Shown here: piece after piece, positions 53,141 through 61,600 of the stretch
Position numbering within the stretch: the first letter of the stretch is position 1
Layout of the letters: each line of letters starts with the position of its first letter
NCBI RefSeq assembly: GCF_900128945.1
Contig: NZ_FQUD01000004.1
Span: 372,001-436,000 of the forward strand
DNA length: 64,000 bases
Direction: 5' to 3'
Origin: Chryseobacterium sp. OV279
Lineage (GTDB): Bacteria; Bacteroidota; Bacteroidia; Flavobacteriales; Weeksellaceae
Position numbers and translations under genes: made by a program
Notes under the pieces: model-generated
The model's database searches: none
The model's input: only the letters and a program-made list of their open reading frames with translations
What the model was told of the DNA's origin: nothing

Positions 53141-54281
53141 ACTTCTGCCCGGAACAGGAATCTTTTTTCTGCTGTTTGTGCTTTTCTTTCCATTAACTTT
53201 TTTGGGTGATTTTCAGCGACAATGGTCATTGTTTTTATGGGAAGATCTCGCAGGCTGGATCGTAAAAAATATTTTTAACATGAATCAGGCAAGAATAGAT
53301 TTTTCTTCGGACAGCATTTCTATGTTTGCATTGGTGATGATTCTTATAACTGTATCGGCTTTAGCTGTCATATTGATCAAAAAAAAACACCAACAGAGAA
53401 TTCTTGATTTATCTAAAGAAATCATCGTTTTATACTTAGCTGTAGTTCTGATGAAATATGGTTTTGATAAAATTTTTAAAGCCCAGTTCTATCTTCCTGA
53501 ACCTAATATTTTGTACTCACGCTTCGGGAACCTGGACAGAGATATTCTTTTTTGGAGTACAATGGGAACTTCCCGTTTGTATTCCGTATCTGCCGGAATT
53601 TTGGAGATTTTGGCCGCGCTCCTGATTCTTTTCCGTAAAACGCGGGTACTGGGATTATTGGTTTCCATTGGTGTCCTGATTAATATTTTTCTCATCAATA
53701 TCGGATTCGATATTTCGGTTAAATTCTTTTCTCTGATCCTGCTTTTTATGGCCGTTTTTGCATTAAAAGATGACTGGATTCCCTTGTACCGTTTCTTGAT
53801 TTTAAAACAGGAAGTCAAACCGGGAGAAAAAAAAGAAATTACTCCAAAGTTTAAGTCTGTTTGGGTGTTTTTCAAGACTGCTTTTTTGGGACTTTCAATG
53901 GTTGTCATCCTATTTCCGTTCATTAATTCAGGGGATTTTGATGATGACACAGCAGACAGACCTTTGCTTCATGGTGCTTTTAAAAATTTAGATGAAGATT
54001 CGGATATTCAATATGTTTTCTTTCACCGGAACAGCTATCTTATCCTGATGGATAAAAATGAAAAGATGGTGGATTTTCATTATCTACAGGGCTCAAAGAA
54101 TCAGCTTATTCTCGAAGATTACAAAAACAGAAAGACAAAGGTGAATTATGTTTATCAGAAAAAAGACAGTCTTCTTACACTCGATTTTGGAAAATACATG
54201 ATAAAGACCAAAGAACTGAACTGGAGAAAGATGAATGCTTTACAACCTCTTTTCCATGCGGCTATAGAAGATGCGGAATAG
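53130..54281 (+). CDS. Polytopic membrane protein, DoxX-like
   Basis: A 383-residue protein with about six to seven hydrophobic segments in residues 1-265, then a soluble C-terminal region of about 110 residues with SDIQYVFFHRNSYLILMDKN. The segment MKYGFDKIFKAQFYLPEPNI, the next membrane spans and the ILEILAALLILFRKTRVLGL stretch resemble the DoxX family of four-helix membrane proteins. Function is unknown. Its start overlaps the second paralogue by 11 bases, which ties it to the tandem pair as one unit. Confidence 0.75.
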   Translation: MRSRLLPGTGIFFLLFVLFFPLTFLGDFQRQWSLFLWEDLAGWIVKNIFNMNQARIDFSSDSISMFALVMILITVSALAVILIKKKHQQRILDLSKEIIVLYLAVVLMKYGFDKIFKAQFYLPEPNILYSRFGNLDRDILFWSTMGTSRLYSVSAGILEILAALLILFRKTRVLGLLVSIGVLINIFLINIGFDISVKFFSLILLFMAVFALKDDWIPLYRFLILKQEVKPGEKKEITPKFKSVWVFFKTAFLGLSMVVILFPFINSGDFDDDTADRPLLHGAFKNLDEDSDIQYVFFHRNSYLILMDKNEKMVDFHYLQGSKNQLILEDYKNRKTKVNYVYQKKDSLLTLDFGKYMIKTKELNWRKMNALQPLFHAAIEDAE

Positions 54282-54286
54282 ATTTT

Positions 54287-54328
54287 AGACATCAGACATC
54301 AGACATCAGACATCAGACATCAGACATC
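54287..54328 (+). repeat. Six tandem copies of AGACATC
   Basis: Six exact 7-base units run uninterrupted from 54287, starting 5 bases after the membrane-protein stop codon, then break down into AGATCTAAG. A short tandem array of this kind is prone to slippage. Confidence 0.88.
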
Positions 54329-54345
54329 AGATCTAAGATCGTCAA

Positions 54346-54377
54346 TGGTGAATTTTGCTACGCAAGTGAAAAGTGAA
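54346..54377 (+). repeat. Intergenic repeat arm, inverted partner of 49642-49673
   Basis: TGGTGAATTTTGCTACGCAA and the 12 following bases match the reverse complement of 49642-49673 with three differences. It follows the AGACATC array. Confidence 0.65.
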
Positions 54378-54465
54378 TCTTTTGGGTAAATATGAGATTT
54401 CTGGTATCAGAAGACCCGAACCCCGCATTTCTCAAACCCTAAAACTCTCTGACTCTCAAACTCAA

Positions 54466-54897
54466 TTATCTTTTACTTTTAAAGAACTCCTTAACGATGG
54501 TTGAGCATTCATGTTCCATGATGCCGGTTACGATTTCCGTTTTTGGATGCAGAGAAAGGTGTTTGTTAATGAATCCTCTCTGTTCATCTCTTGCGCCGAT
54601 CACCACTTTGGAAATCTGCGACCACGAAAGCGCTCCGGAGCACATTACACAGGGTTCTAATGTCACATAAAGCGTACAGTTGATCAGATATTTGCCACCA
54701 AGAAAATTCGCAGCGGAGGTGATGGCCTGCATTTCTGCGTGGGCCGTCACATCATTCAGTGTTTCTGTAAGGTTATGGGCTCTTGCAATGATGCGGTTAT
54801 TGGAAACCACGATACATCCAATAGGAACCTCATCTTTTTCTAATGCGGCTTCTGCTTCCTGCAGGGCCATTTTCATGTAATATTCGTCGGTAAACAT
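54466..54897 (-). CDS. tadA: tRNA-specific adenosine deaminase (TadA-type nucleoside deaminase)
   Basis: A 143-residue zinc deaminase that converts A34 to inosine in tRNA-Arg(ACG). The zinc and catalytic motifs are TAHAEMQAI (His 53, Glu 55) and LEPCVMCSGAL (Cys 83, Cys 86); the N-terminal EVPIGCIVVSNNRIIARAHN also fits. After the motif it has ARDEQRGF rather than the more common D-x-K-x-G-A, as in other flavobacterial members. It starts one base before the stop of the upstream TonB-C-like gene, so the two are probably co-transcribed. Confidence 0.92.
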   Translation of the reverse strand: MFTDEYYMKMALQEAEAALEKDEVPIGCIVVSNNRIIARAHNLTETLNDVTAHAEMQAITSAANFLGGKYLINCTLYVTLEPCVMCSGALSWSQISKVVIGARDEQRGFINKHLSLHPKTEIVTGIMEHECSTIVKEFFKSKR

Positions 54898-55524
54898 TTA
54901 ATCTTCAATCGTTAACGTTAAAGGAAGTCTCAGATGATATCTTACCGGATCTCCTTTGATGACCGCGGGTGAGAATTTCTCTGAAATGGAATACAGTGCA
55001 ATCTCAGCCTGCCGGTTGAATGTGAAATTATCCCCTTTTGCATGGACATTGCTAATCGTTCCGTCTTTCTCTACGATAAAAGCTACATCTGTTTTTACCG
55101 TTTTGGCCTCGGTATAAACCGCTGGTGTGTAAAAAAGATTGGCCACTTCCTGTCTCAACGTACCAAAACCACCAGGATAATCGGCTGGTTTTTCAAAAAC
55201 ACCGGGTTTCTCGGTATGATTTCCTGATATGCCTTTTGGATTTTTTAATGACTGAAGATCTTCGAGGTTTCTCACTTTTAGCAAAGCACCAATCATCGCT
55301 ACATTTTCAATGCTGTCCATTTTTTTCATGAAAAGGACAAAGTCAATTTTTATATTGGCTTTCATGTAGGAGTCCGGTTCCAGATCAAATTTCTTTTTAA
55401 ACTCCGTATTCAGCATACTCCGGTGTTGGTTGTAAAAACTTTTTACATTCCGGAATTCTTCCTTCTGCTGTGAAAAGCAAAATGAAGAAATAAGACAAAA
55501 CAGGTAGAGAAATAAAGCTTTCAA
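54898..55524 (-). CDS. Exported protein with TonB C-terminal-like domain
   Basis: A 208-residue protein. A signal peptide (1-18, ending FCFSQ) precedes a helical segment (about 20-85). The C-terminal part (about 113-208) resembles the TonB C-terminal fold: ADYPGGFGTLRQEVANLFYT, TDVAFIVEKDGTISNVHAKG, ALYSISEKFSPAVIKGDPVR and the closing beta strand RLPLTLTIED. It lacks the N-terminal membrane anchor and Pro-rich spacer of true TonB, so energy transduction is unlikely. It directly abuts tadA. Confidence 0.78.
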   Translation of the reverse strand: MKALFLYLFCLISSFCFSQQKEEFRNVKSFYNQHRSMLNTEFKKKFDLEPDSYMKANIKIDFVLFMKKMDSIENVAMIGALLKVRNLEDLQSLKNPKGISGNHTEKPGVFEKPADYPGGFGTLRQEVANLFYTPAVYTEAKTVKTDVAFIVEKDGTISNVHAKGDNFTFNRQAEIALYSISEKFSPAVIKGDPVRYHLRLPLTLTIED

Positions 55525-55579
55525 AAGAGTATATTTATGTAAATATAATCAAAATAAATGAGCTTTTTATTCTTGTGTA

Positions 55580-56500
55580 TCAGCTTTCAAAATAGCGGCT
55601 CAGGGACTCCTGGAGATGGGTGCGGATGTCATCAACTAAACCTTTAGGTTCCAGAACGGTGACTTCTTTTCCATATGAAAGAATCTCCTGCATAAAATCG
55701 TAAGTGGGGTGGAGGAAGAACTCAAAATAGATCTCTTCGGGAGTTTCTTTAGTTTCTGTTTGAGACTGGTGAAGCGGGAAACTTCTGATGTATTCTCCCT
55801 GATGTCTGCTGCATTTCATTACGATCTTCTCAGGATTCTGTTCTGCCAGATTCATCACGCCGAAAGCATTTTTGAAATGTTCCCTGAAATTGTAATTGTA
55901 CTTTTCGCGGAATTTGTTGTCGCTCACGTCCAGGTAATTGACTCTGTCCAAACCAAAAGATTTCAGGACCTTGTCTTTGGTATCAATGGCGATGAGGTAC
56001 CATCTGTCCTTGGATTCCTTTAAAGCCAGGGGATGAACCTTCCGGGAAGTCATTATTTTGTTTTTGTAGTTGTAATGTTCAAAGCTTACGACCCTTTTAT
56101 TACGGATGGCGAAGAAAAGATCATAGAAGTGCTCTATTCCGGTGGGTTTTCTGCTTTCAAAAAAGATAAAATCTGAAAAATCCGGATGAAGATTTAATGC
56201 GTTGCTTACCTGAAAAGATTCCAATAATTTCTGGTTGTATTCATCCACTTCCATGATGGGACGGCTTTCAATATAATAGCGATTGTCGCCCTTCTTCTTG
56301 TTGTGAATGGAAAGATTAAAAAGATCAGAAATCTCACGAATATCCCTCTGCAACGTACGGATCGAGTAGCTCTTGATCCCTGCATCCTGAAATTCGAAAG
56401 AGTTAAGAAGATAGTCCTCCAGCTGGGAATAGGTAGCCGGAGAACTTTCTAATCTTTTGATAATTAAGGCATATCTTGTCAGATAAAAATCTTTTTTCAT
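55580..56500 (-). CDS. WYL-domain transcriptional regulator
   Basis: A 306-residue DNA-binding protein. The N-terminal winged-helix region (about 1-75) has SYSIRTLQRDIREISDLFNL as recognition part. The WYL domain (about 120-200) contains RKVHPLALKESKDRWYLIAI and LKSFGLDRVNYLDVSDNKF. The C-terminal WCX-like part ends SYGKEVTVLEPKGLVDDIRT. WYL regulators sense nucleic acids or nucleotides and often control defence or DNA-damage genes. It stands next to the large accessory module on the same strand, but its target cannot be read here. Confidence 0.92.
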   Translation of the reverse strand: MKKDFYLTRYALIIKRLESSPATYSQLEDYLLNSFEFQDAGIKSYSIRTLQRDIREISDLFNLSIHNKKKGDNRYYIESRPIMEVDEYNQKLLESFQVSNALNLHPDFSDFIFFESRKPTGIEHFYDLFFAIRNKRVVSFEHYNYKNKIMTSRKVHPLALKESKDRWYLIAIDTKDKVLKSFGLDRVNYLDVSDNKFREKYNYNFREHFKNAFGVMNLAEQNPEKIVMKCSRHQGEYIRSFPLHQSQTETKETPEEIYFEFFLHPTYDFMQEILSYGKEVTVLEPKGLVDDIRTHLQESLSRYFES

Positions 56501-56619
56501 TCGTCTATAATTTATGCGGCAGCAAAGCTGCGTTTCATGGTAAAATTTTATAAGACAAATATATAGGCTTAATGCGACAAAACGTGTCGTGTTTTAATTT
56601 TTTGCAGAACTTTTTTGGG

Positions 56620-58635
56620 TTACTTTTTGAGTTTTGAAACTGCTGGAGGTGATCCGGAATCCCTGATATAATTCTGGAGATCTTTACGCATAATTCTGAT
56701 TTGATTGTGTAGAAAACGTTTCCTCACGTTAGAATAATCCATCATATTGTCTGTTTTTTCTTTGCGGAACATGATGTAGTTGGAGGTTATTTGTTCAAGA
56801 ACATCCAGCGCGTAGGTGATATTTTGTTTCAAAAGAACAACCAAATCAGTTCTTGTAAAATTGGCCAACATATCCAGAGATTCATAATTGTTACCTTTTC
56901 TGCTTTTCAGTTCTTTTACAGCATCTGTATTTTCCTGTAAACTGTTTTTTGAATTCTTAATAGAGTCTTTGAGATCTTCTGTATGCTTTTTTTTAGTCTT
57001 TTTGGTGCCATCCGAAAAATTAATGACGTATGAATCCGGATAAGGAGCGAATTTTAGAATTTCCTTTTCAAAATTGGAGATCTGAACCTTTCTTTTTTCA
57101 TTATGGGTATCCATTTTCCTGATCATGTCTTCTCTAATGGCAGTAAGACCTCTCCATCCGCGAAACTCATATTTTGCTTTTTCTATTTCACGGGCAAAAT
57201 TGTAGAGTCCGAAATCATTGTTGGTAGTATTGTCAGGATTGATCTCTGGTTTTCCGTTTCCAAGCAATAACAGCTTATACTTGTCATAAGTACCCTTTTC
57301 TTCAGTATCATAAAACAGATGGGGAAGTCCCAGCATGTGGCCAATCTCATGGGAGTAGGTAGCTTTTGACCCAATATTGGTACTGTAAACAAAGAGCTTA
57401 TAATGATTGAGCGGTATAGACCGGCTGTAGGCGCCTGCGTAATTATTGGACGATTCGTACTCAGAGAGAATGATAATACCGCCGGAATAGTCCTTGCTTA
57501 AGGTTTTCAGCTTTTCCTGATACTCTTTATACACCAGATTATCCAGTTCATTAGACTTTTCAGGAAGTCCCAGATCTTTTTGATCGTGAACAATAACGTC
57601 TTTTATTACCGTAACCAGGGCGCATTCACTTTTAGTACTGTCCCAGCTTCCCGGTTTACACTCATTGGTTCCGGGAATAACGTCCGGCGACAGTTTGGAA
57701 AAGCTAGCGGCAAAGTATTTTTTATTAGTCCAGTCAGTTTTGTCAAAAGCATAAAAATAATCATTAATATCTGTGGAAGTTGTAGCCAGGTTATCCAGAA
57801 AGGTCTGGTTTTCGATTTCCACTTCATATCCGGCCTGGTTCATAGACTGGGCATTAAGATAGTTGGAGATTTTCTCATCTGTAAATTTCTGCAGGATTTT
57901 TTTTGCTTTATCCGCCGCGTCGGTACCGCTAGAAACCAATGCGATCACTCTGAATTTTATTTTCTGGACTTTGTTTTCCATCATTTTAAAACCGCCTACT
58001 TTGAACGGAGTGCCGGATGCACTTTCCTGTAGAATACTGTATTCTTTGTCCGGAGCTTCTTTCAGACATTTGACATTCAGGATAATTACTTTTTCTAATC
58101 CCAGGCTTTTTTCAGTTTTATTTCCTGTTTTAGTGCCCTCACGGATGGTAAATTCATAAAACTGATCTCCGGTGATATGAATGGCCTCTGAAGTAAGTCC
58201 CGCGGCGGCCGTTACATTAACTTCAAGATTTAATTCGATGCTTTGTCCAGGCTTCATAAAAACCCACGGGATGTCTATTTTTGTTTTTTCAAGCTCAGAT
58301 ACGCTGTACCTGCTGCTTATGCTTTCCCGCACTGCGGTTGTATCTGCAGAGACCGGAACAATATCTCCCAGATCCATGGGATTTCCCGGGTTTGAGGGCT
58401 TTTTGTAAAAATATTCAATTTCATTGAAGCCTACTCCCTGAATTTTCTGTACCATTCCCGAGGTTGCATCCACATCAATCCAGTCAAACCCGAATTCGCC
58501 ATCATAGCCAGCTGTGGTTCTTATCTTCAGAAAATAGGTAGGCGTGGTAATGTAGGCTTTCTTTTTATTGGTTTTGTAAACATCAATATCAGAAACCCCA
58601 ATCCCCGCAGGATATCGTATATCTATATTTTTCAT
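56620..58635 (-). CDS. Signal-less metzincin-type zinc metalloprotease
   Basis: A 671-residue protein without signal peptide or T9SS domain. The N-terminal 300 residues are beta-rich, with GYDGEFGFDWIDVDATSGMV. The protease signature ATYSHEIGHMLGLPHLF gives zinc ligands His 429, His 433 and His 439 with catalytic Glu 430 (HExxHxxGxxH). A Met-turn-like NMMDYS occurs only at 630-635, after about 190 residues of charged helical sequence; metzincins usually need far fewer. It may cut a target-cell protein if delivered by the neighbouring genes. It is the last gene of the accessory block, behind an internal terminator. Confidence 0.82.
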   Translation of the reverse strand: MKNIDIRYPAGIGVSDIDVYKTNKKKAYITTPTYFLKIRTTAGYDGEFGFDWIDVDATSGMVQKIQGVGFNEIEYFYKKPSNPGNPMDLGDIVPVSADTTAVRESISSRYSVSELEKTKIDIPWVFMKPGQSIELNLEVNVTAAAGLTSEAIHITGDQFYEFTIREGTKTGNKTEKSLGLEKVIILNVKCLKEAPDKEYSILQESASGTPFKVGGFKMMENKVQKIKFRVIALVSSGTDAADKAKKILQKFTDEKISNYLNAQSMNQAGYEVEIENQTFLDNLATTSTDINDYFYAFDKTDWTNKKYFAASFSKLSPDVIPGTNECKPGSWDSTKSECALVTVIKDVIVHDQKDLGLPEKSNELDNLVYKEYQEKLKTLSKDYSGGIIILSEYESSNNYAGAYSRSIPLNHYKLFVYSTNIGSKATYSHEIGHMLGLPHLFYDTEEKGTYDKYKLLLLGNGKPEINPDNTTNNDFGLYNFAREIEKAKYEFRGWRGLTAIREDMIRKMDTHNEKRKVQISNFEKEILKFAPYPDSYVINFSDGTKKTKKKHTEDLKDSIKNSKNSLQENTDAVKELKSRKGNNYESLDMLANFTRTDLVVLLKQNITYALDVLEQITSNYIMFRKEKTDNMMDYSNVRKRFLHNQIRIMRKDLQNYIRDSGSPPAVSKLKK

Positions 58636-58658
58636 TTTAATATTTTTTTGATTTGGGT

Positions 58659-58686
58659 AAAAAAGCGGCGGAAAAAATTCCGCCGC
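58659..58686 (-). terminator. Strong intra-operon terminator/attenuator before the metzincin gene
   Basis: GCGGCGGAA (58665-58673) and TTCCGCCGC (58678-58686) form a perfect 9-bp stem around AAAA. On the minus strand six T's follow. It lies between the stop of the 1245-residue gene and the metzincin start, so most transcripts would end before the protease. Confidence 0.88.
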
Positions 58687-58698
58687 CGTTCATGAAAA

Positions 58699-61600
58699 TT
58701 ATTTGTTGATAATATTGGTTGGTAAAGTGGTTGGAAGTGTTCCTGCCTCAAGCGTAGCTTTATCCAGCAGCTTGAATGGACTCGTTGTTTCCAGATCCTT
58801 CGGATTCTCACAGTTTGCAGGATCATCCTCACGGAAGATCGGAAGAGCCTGTTCTACTTCCAGTCCTACAGATTTAGCCTGAAGGATCGTTAATGTAGTA
58901 GGAATTCTTGTGATCCAGAATTTACCCTGAGCTTCGCCGGTTGGCTTTCTCAATTCGTCTACGATAGACATGTACAACGGATCTCCGATTACAGGAACTT
59001 CACCTCCGTTCCAGATTTTTCCGGTACTCATGAAGAACTGTACAGCGTCTTCAAAACCTGGCTTCACGGTTACGATAACCCTTGCCATACCTGCCTGAAG
59101 GAAGTTTCTGAACAATGGATCTACACTTTGCGTAAGATACATTTCCTGCCATCTCTTTCTGTCTGCCCAGTAATACGGATAGAACGTATAGTCCATAATG
59201 CTCCACTCAAACGCCTGTTCCATAAACTTAGCCAAAGCGGTGTATTGTTCAAGGTTTTCGCTCAGAATTACTTTGAAATCACTCATCTGGCTTCCTGAAG
59301 TGAATGCCTGTCCCAGAGTAGTCAGATAATCCTGAAGAAGATAAGCAATACAGTTGTGTTTCAGAATCACAGACTCCATTTCACGGTAGAAATTCCCAAG
59401 CTTTTCTTTGTTGGCAGCTTCCTCTTCTTTTGCTTTATCCTGCAGTTCCTTCTGTTTTTCCAAGAAAACAGCATACGCCTCGTCATACGCCTTGATAATA
59501 GCTGTAAAGTTTTCCTGAATCCATGATTTCATGAATGCCTGAGAAAGTTTACAAGTAATTTCAAACGCAATATTGACAGAATCAATGTTGCTGCATTTGT
59601 ACACAAAATCATAAGATCCGGTGACGTTCTGAGGCGTGAAATACGCGGTAGAGTCAATAGAAGTACCTCCATTTGAGAAAGGAACCATTCCTCCTGCAAA
59701 GTTGCTGGTATAAAGTGTACTCGTTCCTTTTCTGTTTCTTTCAAAACCATAGAACATTTTTACACTGCTCGCTTCGTAGTTCACAGGAATGTCGATCGTT
59801 CTGTGTCTGTATTCTTCGTTTCCGTTTACTTTTTCCCATTGCTTTCCTAAAATAAGATTGATCGGAGATTTTGGAAGTTCAGTAAGTTTCACATTGTAAA
59901 TATTAGCCCAGTATTCAATCTGATCTTTGGTAGCCACCTGAGCACTTGCCATGCCCCACGGTTTTTCAGCTCTTCTTGGATCTGCCGGAGCGGTAAGCGT
60001 GTCTGCTTTCGATACTGCGGTAGCCAGAGTATGAAGTCTTGCCGGTTCCGGGATCATGAATTCAAACATCGTACGTTTACCATAGTTGTAGATCTGGTTT
60101 TTCATTTTCTTATCTACCCATCTGTATACTCCGGTAATGTGCTGAGGATTTTCCTGGCTTGCCTGGCCTCTGTTATCAAATTCATGTACATTGGTTTCAG
60201 TAAACTCTTTAATGATTTTCTGCACACGCTCCTTGTTGATCTTCGTAAGGACACGTTCCATGGCTCGCTCTGTGATCTCCTGAGATTTTTTTACGGCCTG
60301 TTTGGTACTGTCCTGCTGTGAAGTATTGTTGGCATAGGTTCCACCTATCTCGTACTTCATTACTTTTGTGTCATATGTAAACTTAGTGCTCGCAGTAATT
60401 GCCTGCTCTTTTTTAAGCTCCTGAGCGATTTCGGTCTGCATTTCATTTCTGTCCGCTTTTGTAGTATCAGAAATCTTTTCCGTTTCAATAGATTCAGAAG
60501 TGGTATCTGTAATTTCAGAATAATCTCTGGCTACAGAAGACTTATGACGCAGTTCGCTGGCCATCACATTCTCAATATTGGAGACTTCTCCCGGAACGTA
60601 GGCGTGAACGCTTTGCTCTACTTTGAGATAATCGGCAATACCCAATCTCTTTACACCGAAATGTTTAGGGATGAAAGTTCCCGGTTTAGGGTTTTCAATA
60701 CCACCGCCTGGATTTCCGGTTTCATCTTTAATATCTTTAACATATAAAACATCAGTATAGGCTTGGTTAGGCTCTATTCCTGAAAGATCCAGTGAAGCCT
60801 CTTTACCGTTGTTAAAGTAGATTTTGATCTTGATGTTTCGGATGTATTTGCTGAACTTGCCTACCATAATTGATGCAAGAGTCACTTTGTTGTCCACAAC
60901 TTCGATATTGTTGTAGCTTTCATCAAAATTACCTACATCGGAGATCAGTGATAATTTAGCGGATGCTATTCCCCATGCTGAGCTATCTGCCTGATAATAG
61001 AATGTAAGGTATGCCTGGCTGCCTGCAAAAATACTTCCCTGAGGTGTTGCTTTTAGGAAATAAGATCTTGGCGTTACCTTAGCTGCATATTGTGTAAAAG
61101 AATCAGCAACAGGGACAAGGATTCCTCCAAGGCTGGCAAATGTCTGCTCCTGAGCCGGTGTTTTATTATACAGGGTCTGAGATTTTGCAGCATGCTCCTC
61201 GTCGATTTTTTCAAATACTTCAGGATAAGTATCAAACTCATCGGTGATGGAAACCACTGCTGCTCCAAGCTGAAGTTTTCTGTCGGATACCACACTTATT
61301 TTTGTGAAGTCAAAGCCGTCTTCAGGTTTTTGTCCGCTGGTTAATGCCGTAAACTTGTCAACGAAGATTTTTAAAGAGTTCAATGAAAGTATTTCTGTAA
61401 AATCCCCGAAATTGACTTCATTCTTATACGTGAAAACGAATGGAGGAATAGAAGGTTCTTCAAGTTTTGCATACAAAGCATTGATTTCCTGCTCTGTCAT
61501 TTCCTTTGTGATCTGGTCCTGAATTTCTTTCAGTTGGGCTCTATATCTGTCAAGTGCTGGCTGATTGGCGGCAAGATATTCTTTATAAGCCTCATCATAC

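Noticed and set aside
53489-53950. 153-codon open frame on the minus strand
   Set aside because: Antisense to the DoxX-like membrane gene; composition rich in K, R and I as expected for the complement of a membrane protein.
54287-54328. AGACATC array considered as CRISPR or iterons of an origin
   Set aside because: Units abut without spacers; no replication gene or DnaA-box cluster nearby.
57580-58032. 150-codon open frame on the plus strand
   Set aside because: Antisense to the metzincin gene; no recognisable protein features.
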